From positions 12,773 through 76,772 of the forward strand of contig URGV01000006.1 of assembly GCA_900547455.1 (NCBI GenBank): a stretch of 64,000 nt of DNA, in the 5' to 3' direction. The stretch is from an uncultured Oscillospiraceae bacterium (GTDB lineage Bacteria > Bacillota > Clostridia > Oscillospirales > Ruminococcaceae). Both the position numbers and the translations under genes were made by a program. Under the pieces are notes generated by a model. It saw only the letters and a program-made list of their open reading frames with translations. It ran no database searches and was not told the DNA's origin. Below, in pieces: positions 25,149-33,739 of the stretch. The stretch's first letter is position 1. Each line of letters opens with the position of its first letter.

Positions 25149-26846
25149 CTACTGCATCACTCTCACCTGCACAGCCACATCCGCCTGCGGCTGTGCTCCC
25201 TCCGCGTAGGCAATAACGGTACCGTCCTGATTTTCCAGCCAAATTTCCAGCACATCCTGCTCCCGCAGCAGCCGTCTGGTCGCAAGGTCAGCGTACAGGT
25301 CAAGGGCAGTTTTGTCCGCCTCCACCAGCGCCGTGATCTCCTCCTTCGTCACCGTTTGCCGGTACAGCTCCTCGGTCGATTCGTCTGCTGCCCAGCTGTC
25401 TGCCGGCAGGGTGAGCGTCAAGAAGGTCATCTCAAAAGCTTCCCCTGGTTCTCCCTTTTCACCTTGATCGCCCTTGTCTCCCTTAACCGCTTTAACCAGC
25501 AGCAGCCAGTAATCTGTATCACTCAACGCAGTGCCAGTGCTCTGCTGCAGAGAAAGATAGGTGGCTTTGCCTTCCTCGCCGTCCACGACTAAATCGAATG
25601 GCTGATAGGTTTCACTGGAAGAGTAGACCCCACGCGGCACCAGCTGTGCTCGGCTGTCAGTTCGCTCATACGCTCCTGTGGTAGGGTTATAAACCTCCCA
25701 CCAGTTATCCTCACCGATGCGGGGATAGTGCTTGATGGCTTCCTCTGCCGCCGCCTGCGCTTTCTGGGCCGCTGCCTCGCTGGCTTTTGCGTTAGTTTCT
25801 GCCGTCTGAGCGGCGGTTTTGGCTTCCTCCGCTGCTGTTGCAGAACCGCTGGCGGCGGTGGCCTGTTCGCCCGCTGTTTTGGCTGATTCTGCCGCAGCTG
25901 CTGCGCTGTCCGCCGCGTTTTGTGCTGCGGTCTCAGCTGATTCTTTCAGCTGTGCGGTCTCATTCTTCCACTTCTCGACGTCTTTGGCGTAGGTGCTGAC
26001 GGTGTTAATAGCCGCTGTTGCGGTATCCGCGCTGGACTTTGCGCTCTGCGCGCTGGATGCGGCCTGTTTTGCGGCTTCCAGTGTTCCCTCGTACCGTTCC
26101 TTGATGATATTGGACTCAGTGGCGATGTTCTGCTGGATTTCCTCGGCCAGCTGCCGGGCGCTCTCTGCATTAGATGCCGATTCCTGCGCTGCCGCGGCAG
26201 CGTCTTTGGCGTTCTCGACCATCCCAGCTACATTTTTCTGAGCCTGATCTACATAATCCCTTAACCCAGGGATTGTCTGGTTTTCCAGCACGTTGACCAC
26301 CTGCCGCAGGGATTCCGATTCTTCGGTCAGTTCCTTTGCTGTTTCGGTGGCTTCTTCCAAGACGGGCTTCATCTCAGTGAGGGCACTGTCTGCTCCTTCC
26401 AGGGCATCGGTGATCTTCTCCACCGCCTCATTGACCTGCTTTTCAAATTGTTCCAGCTTATCCGGCGGCGGGACCGGTTGTGTCCCCTGCGGGTCTTTGC
26501 GGATAATTGCTGGATTGCCTGTCCACTTGGCGACAACGTTGTTTTTGGTGTCGGTACCGGTGAGCGTGAGCATCACGCGGCCCGGCATCAGGGTCAGCTC
26601 CCGGGTAATTTCCCAGTCCAGCAGGATATGTTCATCGGTCAGGCGCTTCGGGAGAATCCACACTGCCTCGGTACCGTAATCCTCCGACACCGCCTTGATC
26701 TGATAGGACAGGGCGGTCAGGTCAACCTCCTCCCGCGCCTTTGGGAGGACAAACTGCACCGGCTCCACGTTGATCTCGCCCTGCATATAGTAAAATTCCA
26801 GCGGTGGATAGTGGAGCCAGCCGCCGGTTGCATAGATTTTGCGCAT
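25149..26846 (-). CDS. Baseplate upper protein (BppU-like) with long coiled coil
   Basis: The 565-residue protein has an N-terminal BppU-type domain (about 1-115, with VWILPKRLTDEHILLDWEIT), a long Ala-rich coiled coil (about 125-375, with many EAAKQAASSAQSA-like units), a YSSSETYQPFDLVVDGEEGK carbohydrate-binding-like segment, a short collagen-like GDKGDQGEKGEPGE stretch and a C-terminal domain. It would project receptor-binding modules from the baseplate. Confidence 0.8.
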   Translation of the reverse strand: MRKIYATGGWLHYPPLEFYYMQGEINVEPVQFVLPKAREEVDLTALSYQIKAVSEDYGTEAVWILPKRLTDEHILLDWEITRELTLMPGRVMLTLTGTDTKNNVVAKWTGNPAIIRKDPQGTQPVPPPDKLEQFEKQVNEAVEKITDALEGADSALTEMKPVLEEATETAKELTEESESLRQVVNVLENQTIPGLRDYVDQAQKNVAGMVENAKDAAAAAQESASNAESARQLAEEIQQNIATESNIIKERYEGTLEAAKQAASSAQSAKSSADTATAAINTVSTYAKDVEKWKNETAQLKESAETAAQNAADSAAAAAESAKTAGEQATAASGSATAAEEAKTAAQTAETNAKASEAAAQKAQAAAEEAIKHYPRIGEDNWWEVYNPTTGAYERTDSRAQLVPRGVYSSSETYQPFDLVVDGEEGKATYLSLQQSTGTALSDTDYWLLLVKAVKGDKGDQGEKGEPGEAFEMTFLTLTLPADSWAADESTEELYRQTVTKEEITALVEADKTALDLYADLATRRLLREQDVLEIWLENQDGTVIAYAEGAQPQADVAVQVRVMQ

Positions 26847-26864
26847 GGGCTCCCCTTTCCGCAG

Positions 26865-27239
26865 CTACGCTGCCTTTGGGCAGGTCTTATAGAGATAGAT
26901 CGACCGCTGCACCGCGTCATACCCCAGCTGCCAGCAGGGCTCAGAGAGCAGCACGACGATGTCATCGCCGAGCTTCTGGCGCAGCTGGAAGTAGATAGCG
27001 CTGATGTACCGTGCATGGGTTTTGGTGTACTCCTCCACGATCTCCTGCCAGGTGATGTTGCTCTCGTCCGGCTGGCCGAACTCGCGGATGTAGGATTTAA
27101 ACAGCGTGTCCAGCGCCATCAGCTTGATGCGGTCCATCTCCAGCAGGTTGCCGTCCTCCTCGGGGATCTCCAGATAGGTGATGGAGTTGAGCGGCATCTC
27201 AATGAGCGCCTTGCGGATGTCCATGACTGTCTTTTCCAT
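26865..27239 (-). CDS. Hypothetical protein of the Cys-rich module (124 aa)
   Basis: It lies 3 bases after helper gene A and before the BppU-like gene. The protein is helical and mildly acidic, with ITYLEIPEEDGNLLEMDRIK and a C-terminal SEPCWQLGYDAVQRSIYLYK. There is no membrane segment or known motif. There is no paralogue in module B, so it may be specific to the radical SAM module or a fibre chaperone. Confidence 0.55.
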   Translation of the reverse strand: MEKTVMDIRKALIEMPLNSITYLEIPEEDGNLLEMDRIKLMALDTLFKSYIREFGQPDESNITWQEIVEEYTKTHARYISAIYFQLRQKLGDDIVVLLSEPCWQLGYDAVQRSIYLYKTCPKAA

Positions 27240-27242
27240 ACA

Positions 27243-27707
27243 CTATTCCTCCTCATTGTTCAAGCCGTCCCGCAGCTGCTCCATCTTGCGGATATACTGC
27301 GCCAGCAGGTCATTGTTTTGCATGTTGATGGCGATCAGGGTCAGGCTTTGCCAGAAGATATCCTCCATCAGCACCTTACCGTAGCCGGTGCGGGAAAGCA
27401 CTCTCTTGACAATTTCCTGCCGCTCCTGAAGGGTGGACGGTGCAAACGGCTCGCGGATGACAGCGGCAAAATCGTCGATGTAGTTGGGGTCAAGATACTC
27501 CACCTGCTTTGCGGCCGTAACGAGCTTGTCAACCTCCTTGCTGTCCCGCGCCTGCAGGCGGTCGAGCAGCTGGCCGCTGACGCTCTCCTTCTGCTCGTCG
27601 TTCATCCTGGCGACCTGCTCGCACTCCTTTTTGCAGTCCTCCCCATTTTCCAACTTCTGGAACAGCTGGGAGACGGTGAGCAGAAAATCAACCTGTGTTT
27701 TTTTCAT
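27243..27707 (-). CDS. Cys-rich module helper protein A (154 aa)
   Basis: This helical, charged protein is the paralogue of helper B and follows Cys-rich gene A by 13 bases. Shared blocks include the N-terminal LFQKLENGED, the central LDPNYIDDF (LDENYVDDF in B) and the C-terminal SLTLIAINMQNNDLLAQY. Repeated pairing with a Cys-rich gene in two places argues for a direct functional link. Confidence 0.65.
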   Translation of the reverse strand: MKKTQVDFLLTVSQLFQKLENGEDCKKECEQVARMNDEQKESVSGQLLDRLQARDSKEVDKLVTAAKQVEYLDPNYIDDFAAVIREPFAPSTLQERQEIVKRVLSRTGYGKVLMEDIFWQSLTLIAINMQNNDLLAQYIRKMEQLRDGLNNEEE

Positions 27708-27720
27708 CGTTGCATTCCTC

Positions 27721-28422
27721 CTATTCTTCGGTCACGGCGTTGACATTGACGGCCATCGAGGTCATCAGGGTCTTGATATGGTTGAGCACCGGGGCCCACT
27801 TGGGGGCCGCTGCCAACTCCCACTTGCTGAACAATTCGCGCCAGTCATGCTCCGAGGCCTTGTCAAATTCGTAAACGTCTGTTAAAACCTCTTTGGTGAT
27901 GGACAGGATCACCGGTTCGCCCGGGATCGGCTGCTTCTGGAAAGGCTGCGGCAGCTCCATCCCCCTGCGGCGGTACTCATTTTCCATTGCGTTTTTGATC
28001 TCGGTGTAGTCGCTGGCCATGATGATCTTGCCGATGCCGATGTTGTCCCCCAGATGAGCGATCAGCTCCGCCTGGTTCTCGCCGGTGCAGGCGTTGTCGC
28101 ACTGGCCGGTGCAGTTGGTCTGGCAGCCGCCGGTACAGGTGCCGGTACAGCTGGTACAGGAATTGGTACAGGTTCCGGTACAGCTGGCCGAACAGGAGTT
28201 CTGGCAGCTTCCCTGGCAGGAACCGGAACAGCCGTTGCAGTTGCCGCTGCAGCTTCCAGAGCACCCAGAACATCCCCGGCAGGTGCTGGAACAGTCCCCG
28301 GAACACCCACGGCAGGAACTGGAGCAGCCACCATCGCAGTCTCCCGAACAGCCGCCGGAACAGCTGGTACAGCCGCCCACGCACCCGGAACATAGACATC
28401 CTGTTTGTACAGCGCACGCCAT
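27721..28422 (-). CDS. Cys-rich CXXX-repeat protein A (233 aa), likely radical SAM substrate
   Basis: About 30 Cys lie in the first 113 residues, spaced mostly by three and sometimes two residues (CSGNCNGCSGSCQGSC types). Residues about 115-233 form the conserved domain shared with B and C, but more diverged (ELIAHLGDNIGIGKIIMASD, EHDWRELFSKWELAAAPKW). The ATG follows the radical SAM stop with no gap, and a purine-rich GAGAGGGGGA lies upstream. Adjacency to the enzyme marks it as the primary substrate candidate. Confidence 0.82.
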   Translation of the reverse strand: MACAVQTGCLCSGCVGGCTSCSGGCSGDCDGGCSSSCRGCSGDCSSTCRGCSGCSGSCSGNCNGCSGSCQGSCQNSCSASCTGTCTNSCTSCTGTCTGGCQTNCTGQCDNACTGENQAELIAHLGDNIGIGKIIMASDYTEIKNAMENEYRRRGMELPQPFQKQPIPGEPVILSITKEVLTDVYEFDKASEHDWRELFSKWELAAAPKWAPVLNHIKTLMTSMAVNVNAVTEE

Positions 28423-29733
28423 CTAAATCCCCCTCTCATACCACTGGACTGAGATCAGGCGCTCGGCCTGCTTGTCCAGTCCCAGTTTGTTGTATAGCTT
28501 TGTCCAAAAATAGTAGTTTGCCGCGATCTGCGCCTTGAACATCCCGCAGTGGTGCTTGGTTTTGCAATTCGGGTCGCCGGTCGCGTCGTACTGCCAGGCG
28601 ATGCAGGTCGGGCAGAGCGGCAATAGCGGGCAGTCCCGGCACTCGCCGTCCGCGCTCGACCAGGTTGTGACATCCTGCAGCCGTTGGAACCACTCGGTGT
28701 GTTCCTTGTCGGTGTAAAGCCCCAGGCTCAGCTCCCCGATGGGCCGCTCCGGCTGGTTATTCAGGCTGTGCTTCATGTACCGCAGGCACGGGTAGACCTT
28801 CCCGTCCGGGGCGAAGGCCACCATCCGTCCGTTGCCGCCGCAGAAAGCAGTGGTTTTCTGCCAGTCGTACTCCTCCTGCGATGGTTTCTGCACAAACCGC
28901 TCCTCAAACAGGCTGGTGTACAGATCCTTATAGATTTCGTTGTCGATCATCCAATCTGCCAGCTCGATGAGCTGGTCGTACAGCTGCTTCGGGTGATGCT
29001 CCTTCCACACATCCTCAAACACGCAGTTGGCCGGGATGTTGTGGTAGCCCAGACTGTACAGGTGCCGGATGGCGCCGGTGAGATAGGGCAGATTCTCGGG
29101 CGCAAGGGTGACCTTGGTGCCGGCAATCGGATACATCTCGAGCAGATGTTTTGCTGCCTTGGAAACTACATCATAGCTGCCCGACCCATCGTGGAAAACA
29201 CGGCAGGAGTCATGCAGCGCCTTATCCCCATCGATGCTGATTCCGATGGAGAGATGGCCGTAATTTTTCCTGATAAATTCCTGCACCCGCTCGTCCTCGA
29301 AGAGCACGCCGTTGGTGGAAATCGAGATCATGTAATAGTAAGCCCAGGGATGGCGCAACTGGAATGCCTTGCGCTTAAAATATTCGACCGTTTTGTCGAT
29401 AAGCTCGATTTCAAGTAAGGGCTCTCCGCCGATAAAGTCCAGGATGATGGCCGGGGCGGTATTGTCCACAAACTCCCCTTCAAACAGCCCGTCCACAATC
29501 CGCTTTGCCGTTTCCCAGCTCATCCGGCGGCTGGTCTTGTGGCACTCGTAGCAGTAGGTGCAGGCCAAATTGCAGGCTTCTGTGACGCAGAAGGTCACGT
29601 CCTTGCAAAGCATGTCGTCCTCCTTGTCCTCCTCTTTAGGGTGCAGCTGGCGGTAGACGCGGGCGATCTCGTCGTTGTAGCTGGGGAAATCCTCCCGGGT
29701 CATGTAGAGCTTATTTCTCGGTGTCGGTTGCAT
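28423..29733 (-). CDS. Radical SAM/SPASM peptide-modifying enzyme
   Basis: The 436-residue protein has the radical SAM cluster motif CNLACTYCYE near residue 54, GGEPLL near 103, and STNG and SIDG strands of the TIM barrel. The C-terminal SPASM region begins with FCGGNGRMVAFAPDGKVYPC near 300 and continues CRDCPLLPLCPTC with further Cys, giving ligands for auxiliary clusters. This is the layout of maturases that form thioether or C-C links in Cys-rich peptides. It overlaps the fibre gene by TAATG and abuts Cys-rich gene A. The match to the CXXX-repeat maturase family is inferred. Confidence 0.88.
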   Translation of the reverse strand: MQPTPRNKLYMTREDFPSYNDEIARVYRQLHPKEEDKEDDMLCKDVTFCVTEACNLACTYCYECHKTSRRMSWETAKRIVDGLFEGEFVDNTAPAIILDFIGGEPLLEIELIDKTVEYFKRKAFQLRHPWAYYYMISISTNGVLFEDERVQEFIRKNYGHLSIGISIDGDKALHDSCRVFHDGSGSYDVVSKAAKHLLEMYPIAGTKVTLAPENLPYLTGAIRHLYSLGYHNIPANCVFEDVWKEHHPKQLYDQLIELADWMIDNEIYKDLYTSLFEERFVQKPSQEEYDWQKTTAFCGGNGRMVAFAPDGKVYPCLRYMKHSLNNQPERPIGELSLGLYTDKEHTEWFQRLQDVTTWSSADGECRDCPLLPLCPTCIAWQYDATGDPNCKTKHHCGMFKAQIAANYYFWTKLYNKLGLDKQAERLISVQWYERGI

Positions 29734-30788
29734 TACTCTCCATCTCCTTCTTCATCTTCTTCGTCCACTGTGCCGCCGTAGACGCCTGCGATGGCAAGCC
29801 ACTGGCCGTTGGCGTAGACGCTCATCAGGCGGCTTTTGGGGTTGAACCAGTTGACATCGGTATCGTCTGGCGCCGTTTCGCTGACCACCGTTCCCCCGCC
29901 GCCGGAGCCCAGGGCGCTGAAGTGCAGGATCTTTCCGGCAGGGTCGAGAACCGCTGTCAGCACCGCGCCCTTGATAAAGCTGTTGGATTTGAGCGGCTTG
30001 CCATTAGAGGTCTTGACGGTGTAGCTCACCCCGTCCACCGTCCAGGTGTTCCCCGGTTCATAGATTTCCGGGGCCTCGAAGATGACGATCACCCGCTCCT
30101 CCACAACGATGTCCGGCAAGCCGGATAACTGAAACACGCCACCTACCTTTTCGCAATCCAGCTCATAGTTGGTGCCGGCCCGCAGGCGGGTTAGGCGTTC
30201 TTCGTTGAAGTGCAGATTCGGGTCGGTAAAGTGGCCGTTGTGGCTGTCCTTGCTGTTGTTGTGGTTCTCGATGTCCTTGAGGAAAGCTGTTTGGCCATCA
30301 TAGTTGATGTTCACAATAACGCTGGATGCTTCCGCAATCGTAACCAAGATATTAATGTCCATTGGATTGCTTGTTCCATTTCGAACATTTAGTTTGTGCC
30401 AACCAGGCGCATTCGCATATACCAGTAATGTATCATCTTCAGTCAAAATGGCAATTTCCCGCACATCCCAGCCTCCGACATCAACTGGTACGCGAATCGC
30501 AAAACACATCATTGTCGGATTATCATTATCTGGCTTAATTTCACAGGTGCCTCTCCATACCTCACGCATTACTCCTGTAATATCGTCAGATGGTAACACA
30601 TAATGGCCTTCTCCATCTCCTATCACAGCCGTATTTACGTTTAGCATTTGTCCTGATTTTAGGGCTTGTGCGATTACTTCCCGACCTGAGGCTGGAACTA
30701 ATGCAAAATAATCTGCATTATCTTCTCGGATAACATACCCATCTTCAGCGGCAGCGATCTCTTCTGAAGATCTATAATTAGACTCCAC
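29733..30788 (-). CDS. Tail fibre protein (DUF3751-like N-terminus)
   Basis: The 351-residue protein has a tail-collar fibre N-terminal domain (SGREVIAQALKSGQMLNVNT, then MREVWRGTCEIKPDNDNPTM, VGGWDVREIAIL), the NMIN-like middle and a C-terminal tip VSETAPDDTDVNWFNPKSRL followed by YANGQWLAIAGVY. The tip is duplicated as a separate gene upstream of Cys-rich gene B. It overlaps the tail protein I gene by 11 bp. Confidence 0.8.
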   Translation of the reverse strand: MESNYRSSEEIAAAEDGYVIREDNADYFALVPASGREVIAQALKSGQMLNVNTAVIGDGEGHYVLPSDDITGVMREVWRGTCEIKPDNDNPTMMCFAIRVPVDVGGWDVREIAILTEDDTLLVYANAPGWHKLNVRNGTSNPMDINILVTIAEASSVIVNINYDGQTAFLKDIENHNNSKDSHNGHFTDPNLHFNEERLTRLRAGTNYELDCEKVGGVFQLSGLPDIVVEERVIVIFEAPEIYEPGNTWTVDGVSYTVKTSNGKPLKSNSFIKGAVLTAVLDPAGKILHFSALGSGGGGTVVSETAPDDTDVNWFNPKSRLMSVYANGQWLAIAGVYGGTVDEEDEEGDGE

Positions 30789-31485
30789 TTATTTCTTCCC
30801 CCTTTTCCCCCACTACATAAGTAATACAGCTACAAAGAGCTGGAACTGCACAAACACCAGTTGAAATATCTGCTCCGATAACGCTACGCTCTGCAATATT
30901 TGCATGAATCATCCCCTGTGCAAAAGCCGCTACTCCCAGCTTTGCATCCTTGTAGGTGATAATCGTTTCGAGCGTTGTATAAAAACCTACGCCGGCAGCG
31001 ATAATTCTTTTTATCAGGCGAGATACGATATCGATGGCCTCCAGCTGCTCAGATCCCAAGTCAGACGCGCGTACAGTGACCATGATTTTTGCCGGAAAAA
31101 TCTCAGCAAACTGTATTTTTGTCGGATCAATTTCATAAAGACTGGCAACCGCATTAATTACAGTGTCAATATCTCCGCCTGAAAGTTGTGCAATCATTTT
31201 AACTTTAATTAGTAGCCTGTAAAATGCATCAGAAGTTCCCTCCCGAGCCACACCAAAGTTAGCGCCATATCGATCCAACACCTTACCCTGCGCATTATCC
31301 AAATTATCCCATAGCCGAATCCTTTCTACATGCTCTTTAATGAGATCAAGATGATAAGCAAACAGGGAAAAAAGTTTTCCTGTATTGGTAATTGGCGGTA
31401 GTTCTTCCTTGGCTCTCTGCAAATCTCTTCGGGTGTATCCAGAGGTCAACATATCAAGCATTTTTATCAGGTGTTCGCTCTTCAT
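30778..31485 (-). CDS. Phage tail protein I / DUF2313-like baseplate protein
   Basis: I start at the ATG overlapping the baseplate J stop (ATGA), with GGAGGG upstream. The 235-residue product has LWDNLDNAQGKVLDRYGANF and GVAREGTSDAFYRLLIKVKM, typical of the protein that connects baseplate wedge to fibre in Mu and P2-like and PBSX-like phages. It sits between baseplate J and the fibre as expected. Confidence 0.8.
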   Translation of the reverse strand: MKSEHLIKMLDMLTSGYTRRDLQRAKEELPPITNTGKLFSLFAYHLDLIKEHVERIRLWDNLDNAQGKVLDRYGANFGVAREGTSDAFYRLLIKVKMIAQLSGGDIDTVINAVASLYEIDPTKIQFAEIFPAKIMVTVRASDLGSEQLEAIDIVSRLIKRIIAAGVGFYTTLETIITYKDAKLGVAAFAQGMIHANIAERSVIGADISTGVCAVPALCSCITYVVGEKGEEISGV

Positions 31486-32681
31486 GCTTCTGCTCCCTCC
31501 AGTTGAATTTCTATCCACTCTGCTTTACAAACTGCCTTCTCCCGAATTCCAATTTCAATATTCTTTGTACCATAATCTGCTCCATCAACAGAAGCAGAAA
31601 GGGAAAAATCGATAACACCGGACACCGATAACGGTATCTGATACAATGAAATAAAAATCAGATCTTCACCGATAGATAATCCCCCGCTGTTTTCATCCCC
31701 TATGTAAGCTACCAGTGCATCCGTAATCTGTTGTATTCCATCATCTGCAAAGTGATCTGGATCTGTTTTAAGGTTCGTAATTTTAATATGAATCGGTACT
31801 GCTGTAGGACGTGAAAAAGATATTCCTATACTTTGACCGGAAATACTAATGATTGGAATCGTGGTGCTGCCATGGGTCTGTATTCCAGCAGCCTTGCGTC
31901 GGTAAATTGCCTTTGCAATATCCTGATCCAATCCTCCATATACAACTACTTCAAAGCTGTGTGGTGGTAATCCCAGTTCATCCGTAACATCGGTATCATT
32001 TTCATATCCGATAACGGAGGATACCGCTTCAACATTTTGGTTGATCTCCGCTACAATAGCATCAATATTGACACCGCCGGCAAAATCGACGCTCTTGTAA
32101 TACCTGTCCCTATATTCTTCATCCGTCTCTCTTCCCCGTCCTCCATCCACAGCAGCAGAATTCGTGCATCCTGTGATTCCATCCAAAGGATTAACTATTG
32201 TTGTTATCGTGCCAGCATCGACATTATAATCAGCTCCACTTTCTACCGCCTGCACAGGAAGCAGCAAGGTGCCATCGTTTCCTATTCTGCCATACGTAAC
32301 TGTTGCATATTGAAGCCCAGATACTGTTGAAACCAAATAACCTTCTGGTATATAGTAACCAACCTCACCTGTAAAGCGTACATAGCCAGCAGCTTTTTGG
32401 GCAGGTAACAACCTAAGTCCTATTGTTCGTCCCAGATTATATAAGCTATTTCCTACCGCCGTATCAATAAACCGGCTGTTGTAAACATCTTCTATAAGCT
32501 GAAATAGCAGAGAAGTGACCCACGCAAAAATACGGAGGAAAATTCCCAACGGCGATCGAACTGTCAGGTTTGCCTTTGTCCCAAATAGTTCTCGTGCCTT
32601 GTATTCGTATGCATTCAGTAATTCGACATAGGTTGGACACTTAAATCCTTTTGCTGTCAGTCCCCAGTCTTTATCATCCAT
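31482..32681 (-). CDS. Baseplate J family wedge protein (XkdT-like)
   Basis: The 399-residue protein has the baseplate J pattern: an N-terminal LFGTKANLTVRSPLGIFLRI region, FTGEVGYYIPEGYLVSTVSG, a GGRGRETDEEYRDRYYKSV central motif and HSFEVVVYGG. It builds the baseplate wedge around the spike. Codon use is more AT-rich than in the neighbouring fibre genes. Confidence 0.9.
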   Translation of the reverse strand: MDDKDWGLTAKGFKCPTYVELLNAYEYKARELFGTKANLTVRSPLGIFLRIFAWVTSLLFQLIEDVYNSRFIDTAVGNSLYNLGRTIGLRLLPAQKAAGYVRFTGEVGYYIPEGYLVSTVSGLQYATVTYGRIGNDGTLLLPVQAVESGADYNVDAGTITTIVNPLDGITGCTNSAAVDGGRGRETDEEYRDRYYKSVDFAGGVNIDAIVAEINQNVEAVSSVIGYENDTDVTDELGLPPHSFEVVVYGGLDQDIAKAIYRRKAAGIQTHGSTTIPIISISGQSIGISFSRPTAVPIHIKITNLKTDPDHFADDGIQQITDALVAYIGDENSGGLSIGEDLIFISLYQIPLSVSGVIDFSLSASVDGADYGTKNIEIGIREKAVCKAEWIEIQLEGAEA

Positions 32682-32684
32682 CTG

Positions 32685-33056
32685 CTACCTCACCTCCGCC
32701 TCTGTTTTGATAACCTTTCCGCTTTGGAGCGTCCCCACAAATGCAACTTTCAAGGTTCGTTCTGTCTCACTTAGCTCCAGCTGATCTATTTGAGATACCT
32801 GTGGTTCCTGAAAAACTGCTTCCCGTAGCACTTCCTGAATCTCATCCTTCGGCAGCCTGGAAATCGGCTGTCCCATGATCCGGTCATAGTCGGTCCCATG
32901 GGTCACATCCAGCGGAAATTCTTCCTTATAGACCTCCAAGGTCAGGCGGACTGCCTGGACGGTAGTGTCATCGCCTTGAATTGTTTCGAGTATTCCCTCG
33001 CTGTCAAATACAAGATCCCTGCTCTCCTCGTCAATTTTCAAGGTGTAATTTTCCGT
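32685..33056 (-). CDS. XkdS-like / gp25-like baseplate protein, unusual start
   Basis: The product (TLKIDEESRDLVFDSEG..., with FPLDVTHGTDYDRIMGQP) matches the DUF2634/XkdS group at the gp25 position of the baseplate. No ATG, GTG or TTG has a good ribosome-binding site: the first TTG (33041) is 22 bases from GGAGG. An in-frame ACG at 33056 is 7 bases from GGAGG and gives the family-like start MENYTLKID. Near-cognate initiation or a one-base change from ATG is likely. Confidence 0.8.
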   Translation of the reverse strand, partial: TENYTLKIDEESRDLVFDSEGILETIQGDDTTVQAVRLTLEVYKEEFPLDVTHGTDYDRIMGQPISRLPKDEIQEVLREAVFQEPQVSQIDQLELSETERTLKVAFVGTLQSGKVIKTEAEVR

Positions 33057-33067
33057 TTCAATCCCTC

Positions 33068-33724
33068 CTAAGCCGGTTGACCGCTATTACCTCCGCCAGG
33101 TTGCACGCCACTGTGTACATGTGCCTTGAGACTGATCCCCGCTCCAATGACATCTTCCTGGGCTGTCACAGTCTGTGTTACCTCCACTTTTCCAGTGATT
33201 TTAACATCCCCTGTAATATCGACATTTCCTTCAATCTCCACATTGCCCTTGACATTGATCTTGTCTTTGCCAACAGCAATATAGATGTTCCCATCATCTG
33301 TCGCCATACAAAGCTTTTGGGGCGGCAATCCGGTGATCTGTTTGCTGCCAATGCGAAGGCCCCCAAAGAATACAGCATCATCGCCAGAGTGCAGTCTCTC
33401 TGTGTTGGGATCCGCCTCACCGCCTTTGGCGATAGTGGAATCGCTGTCCCGGTCCAGATATACAACAAGCCCCAAATCGCCGGCCTCATAGACGGGACGG
33501 ATAACAAATCCGCCTCCATAGACCAAAGCTACCGGCACAGACAATACCTGCGGTTTCTTCTCGAACTTGTCTTCATCCGGGTATTTGGTAAGTGGCTGCA
33601 CATCGACGATCATTTTTGATTCATCATATTTAATGACTTTGACAATGTCCGCAACGCAAATTCCCGCCTTCATTGCCTGTTCTTTGGCCTGTTCATAGGC
33701 CATCTGTTTAGATTGCTTTGCCAC
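33068..33724 (-). CDS. Baseplate spike protein (gpV / Gp138-like) with HxH tip
   Basis: The 218-residue protein has an OB-like N-terminal domain (CVADIVKVIKYDESKMIVDV), then a repetitive beta segment (VEIEGNVDITGDVKITGKVE) that would form a triple-stranded helix, and ends with LKAHVHSGVQPGGGNSGQPA. The HxH near the end matches the iron-binding tip of P2 and Mu-type membrane-piercing spikes. Confidence 0.88.
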   Translation of the reverse strand: MAKQSKQMAYEQAKEQAMKAGICVADIVKVIKYDESKMIVDVQPLTKYPDEDKFEKKPQVLSVPVALVYGGGFVIRPVYEAGDLGLVVYLDRDSDSTIAKGGEADPNTERLHSGDDAVFFGGLRIGSKQITGLPPQKLCMATDDGNIYIAVGKDKINVKGNVEIEGNVDITGDVKITGKVEVTQTVTAQEDVIGAGISLKAHVHSGVQPGGGNSGQPA

Positions 33725-33739
33725 GATTCAACTTCCTTT

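Noticed and set aside
27721..28422. Short regularly spaced repeats in the DNA that might look like a CRISPR array or VNTR.
   Set aside because: They are codon-level repeats of Cys/Gly/Ser in an open reading frame; there are no uniform spacers and no cas genes.
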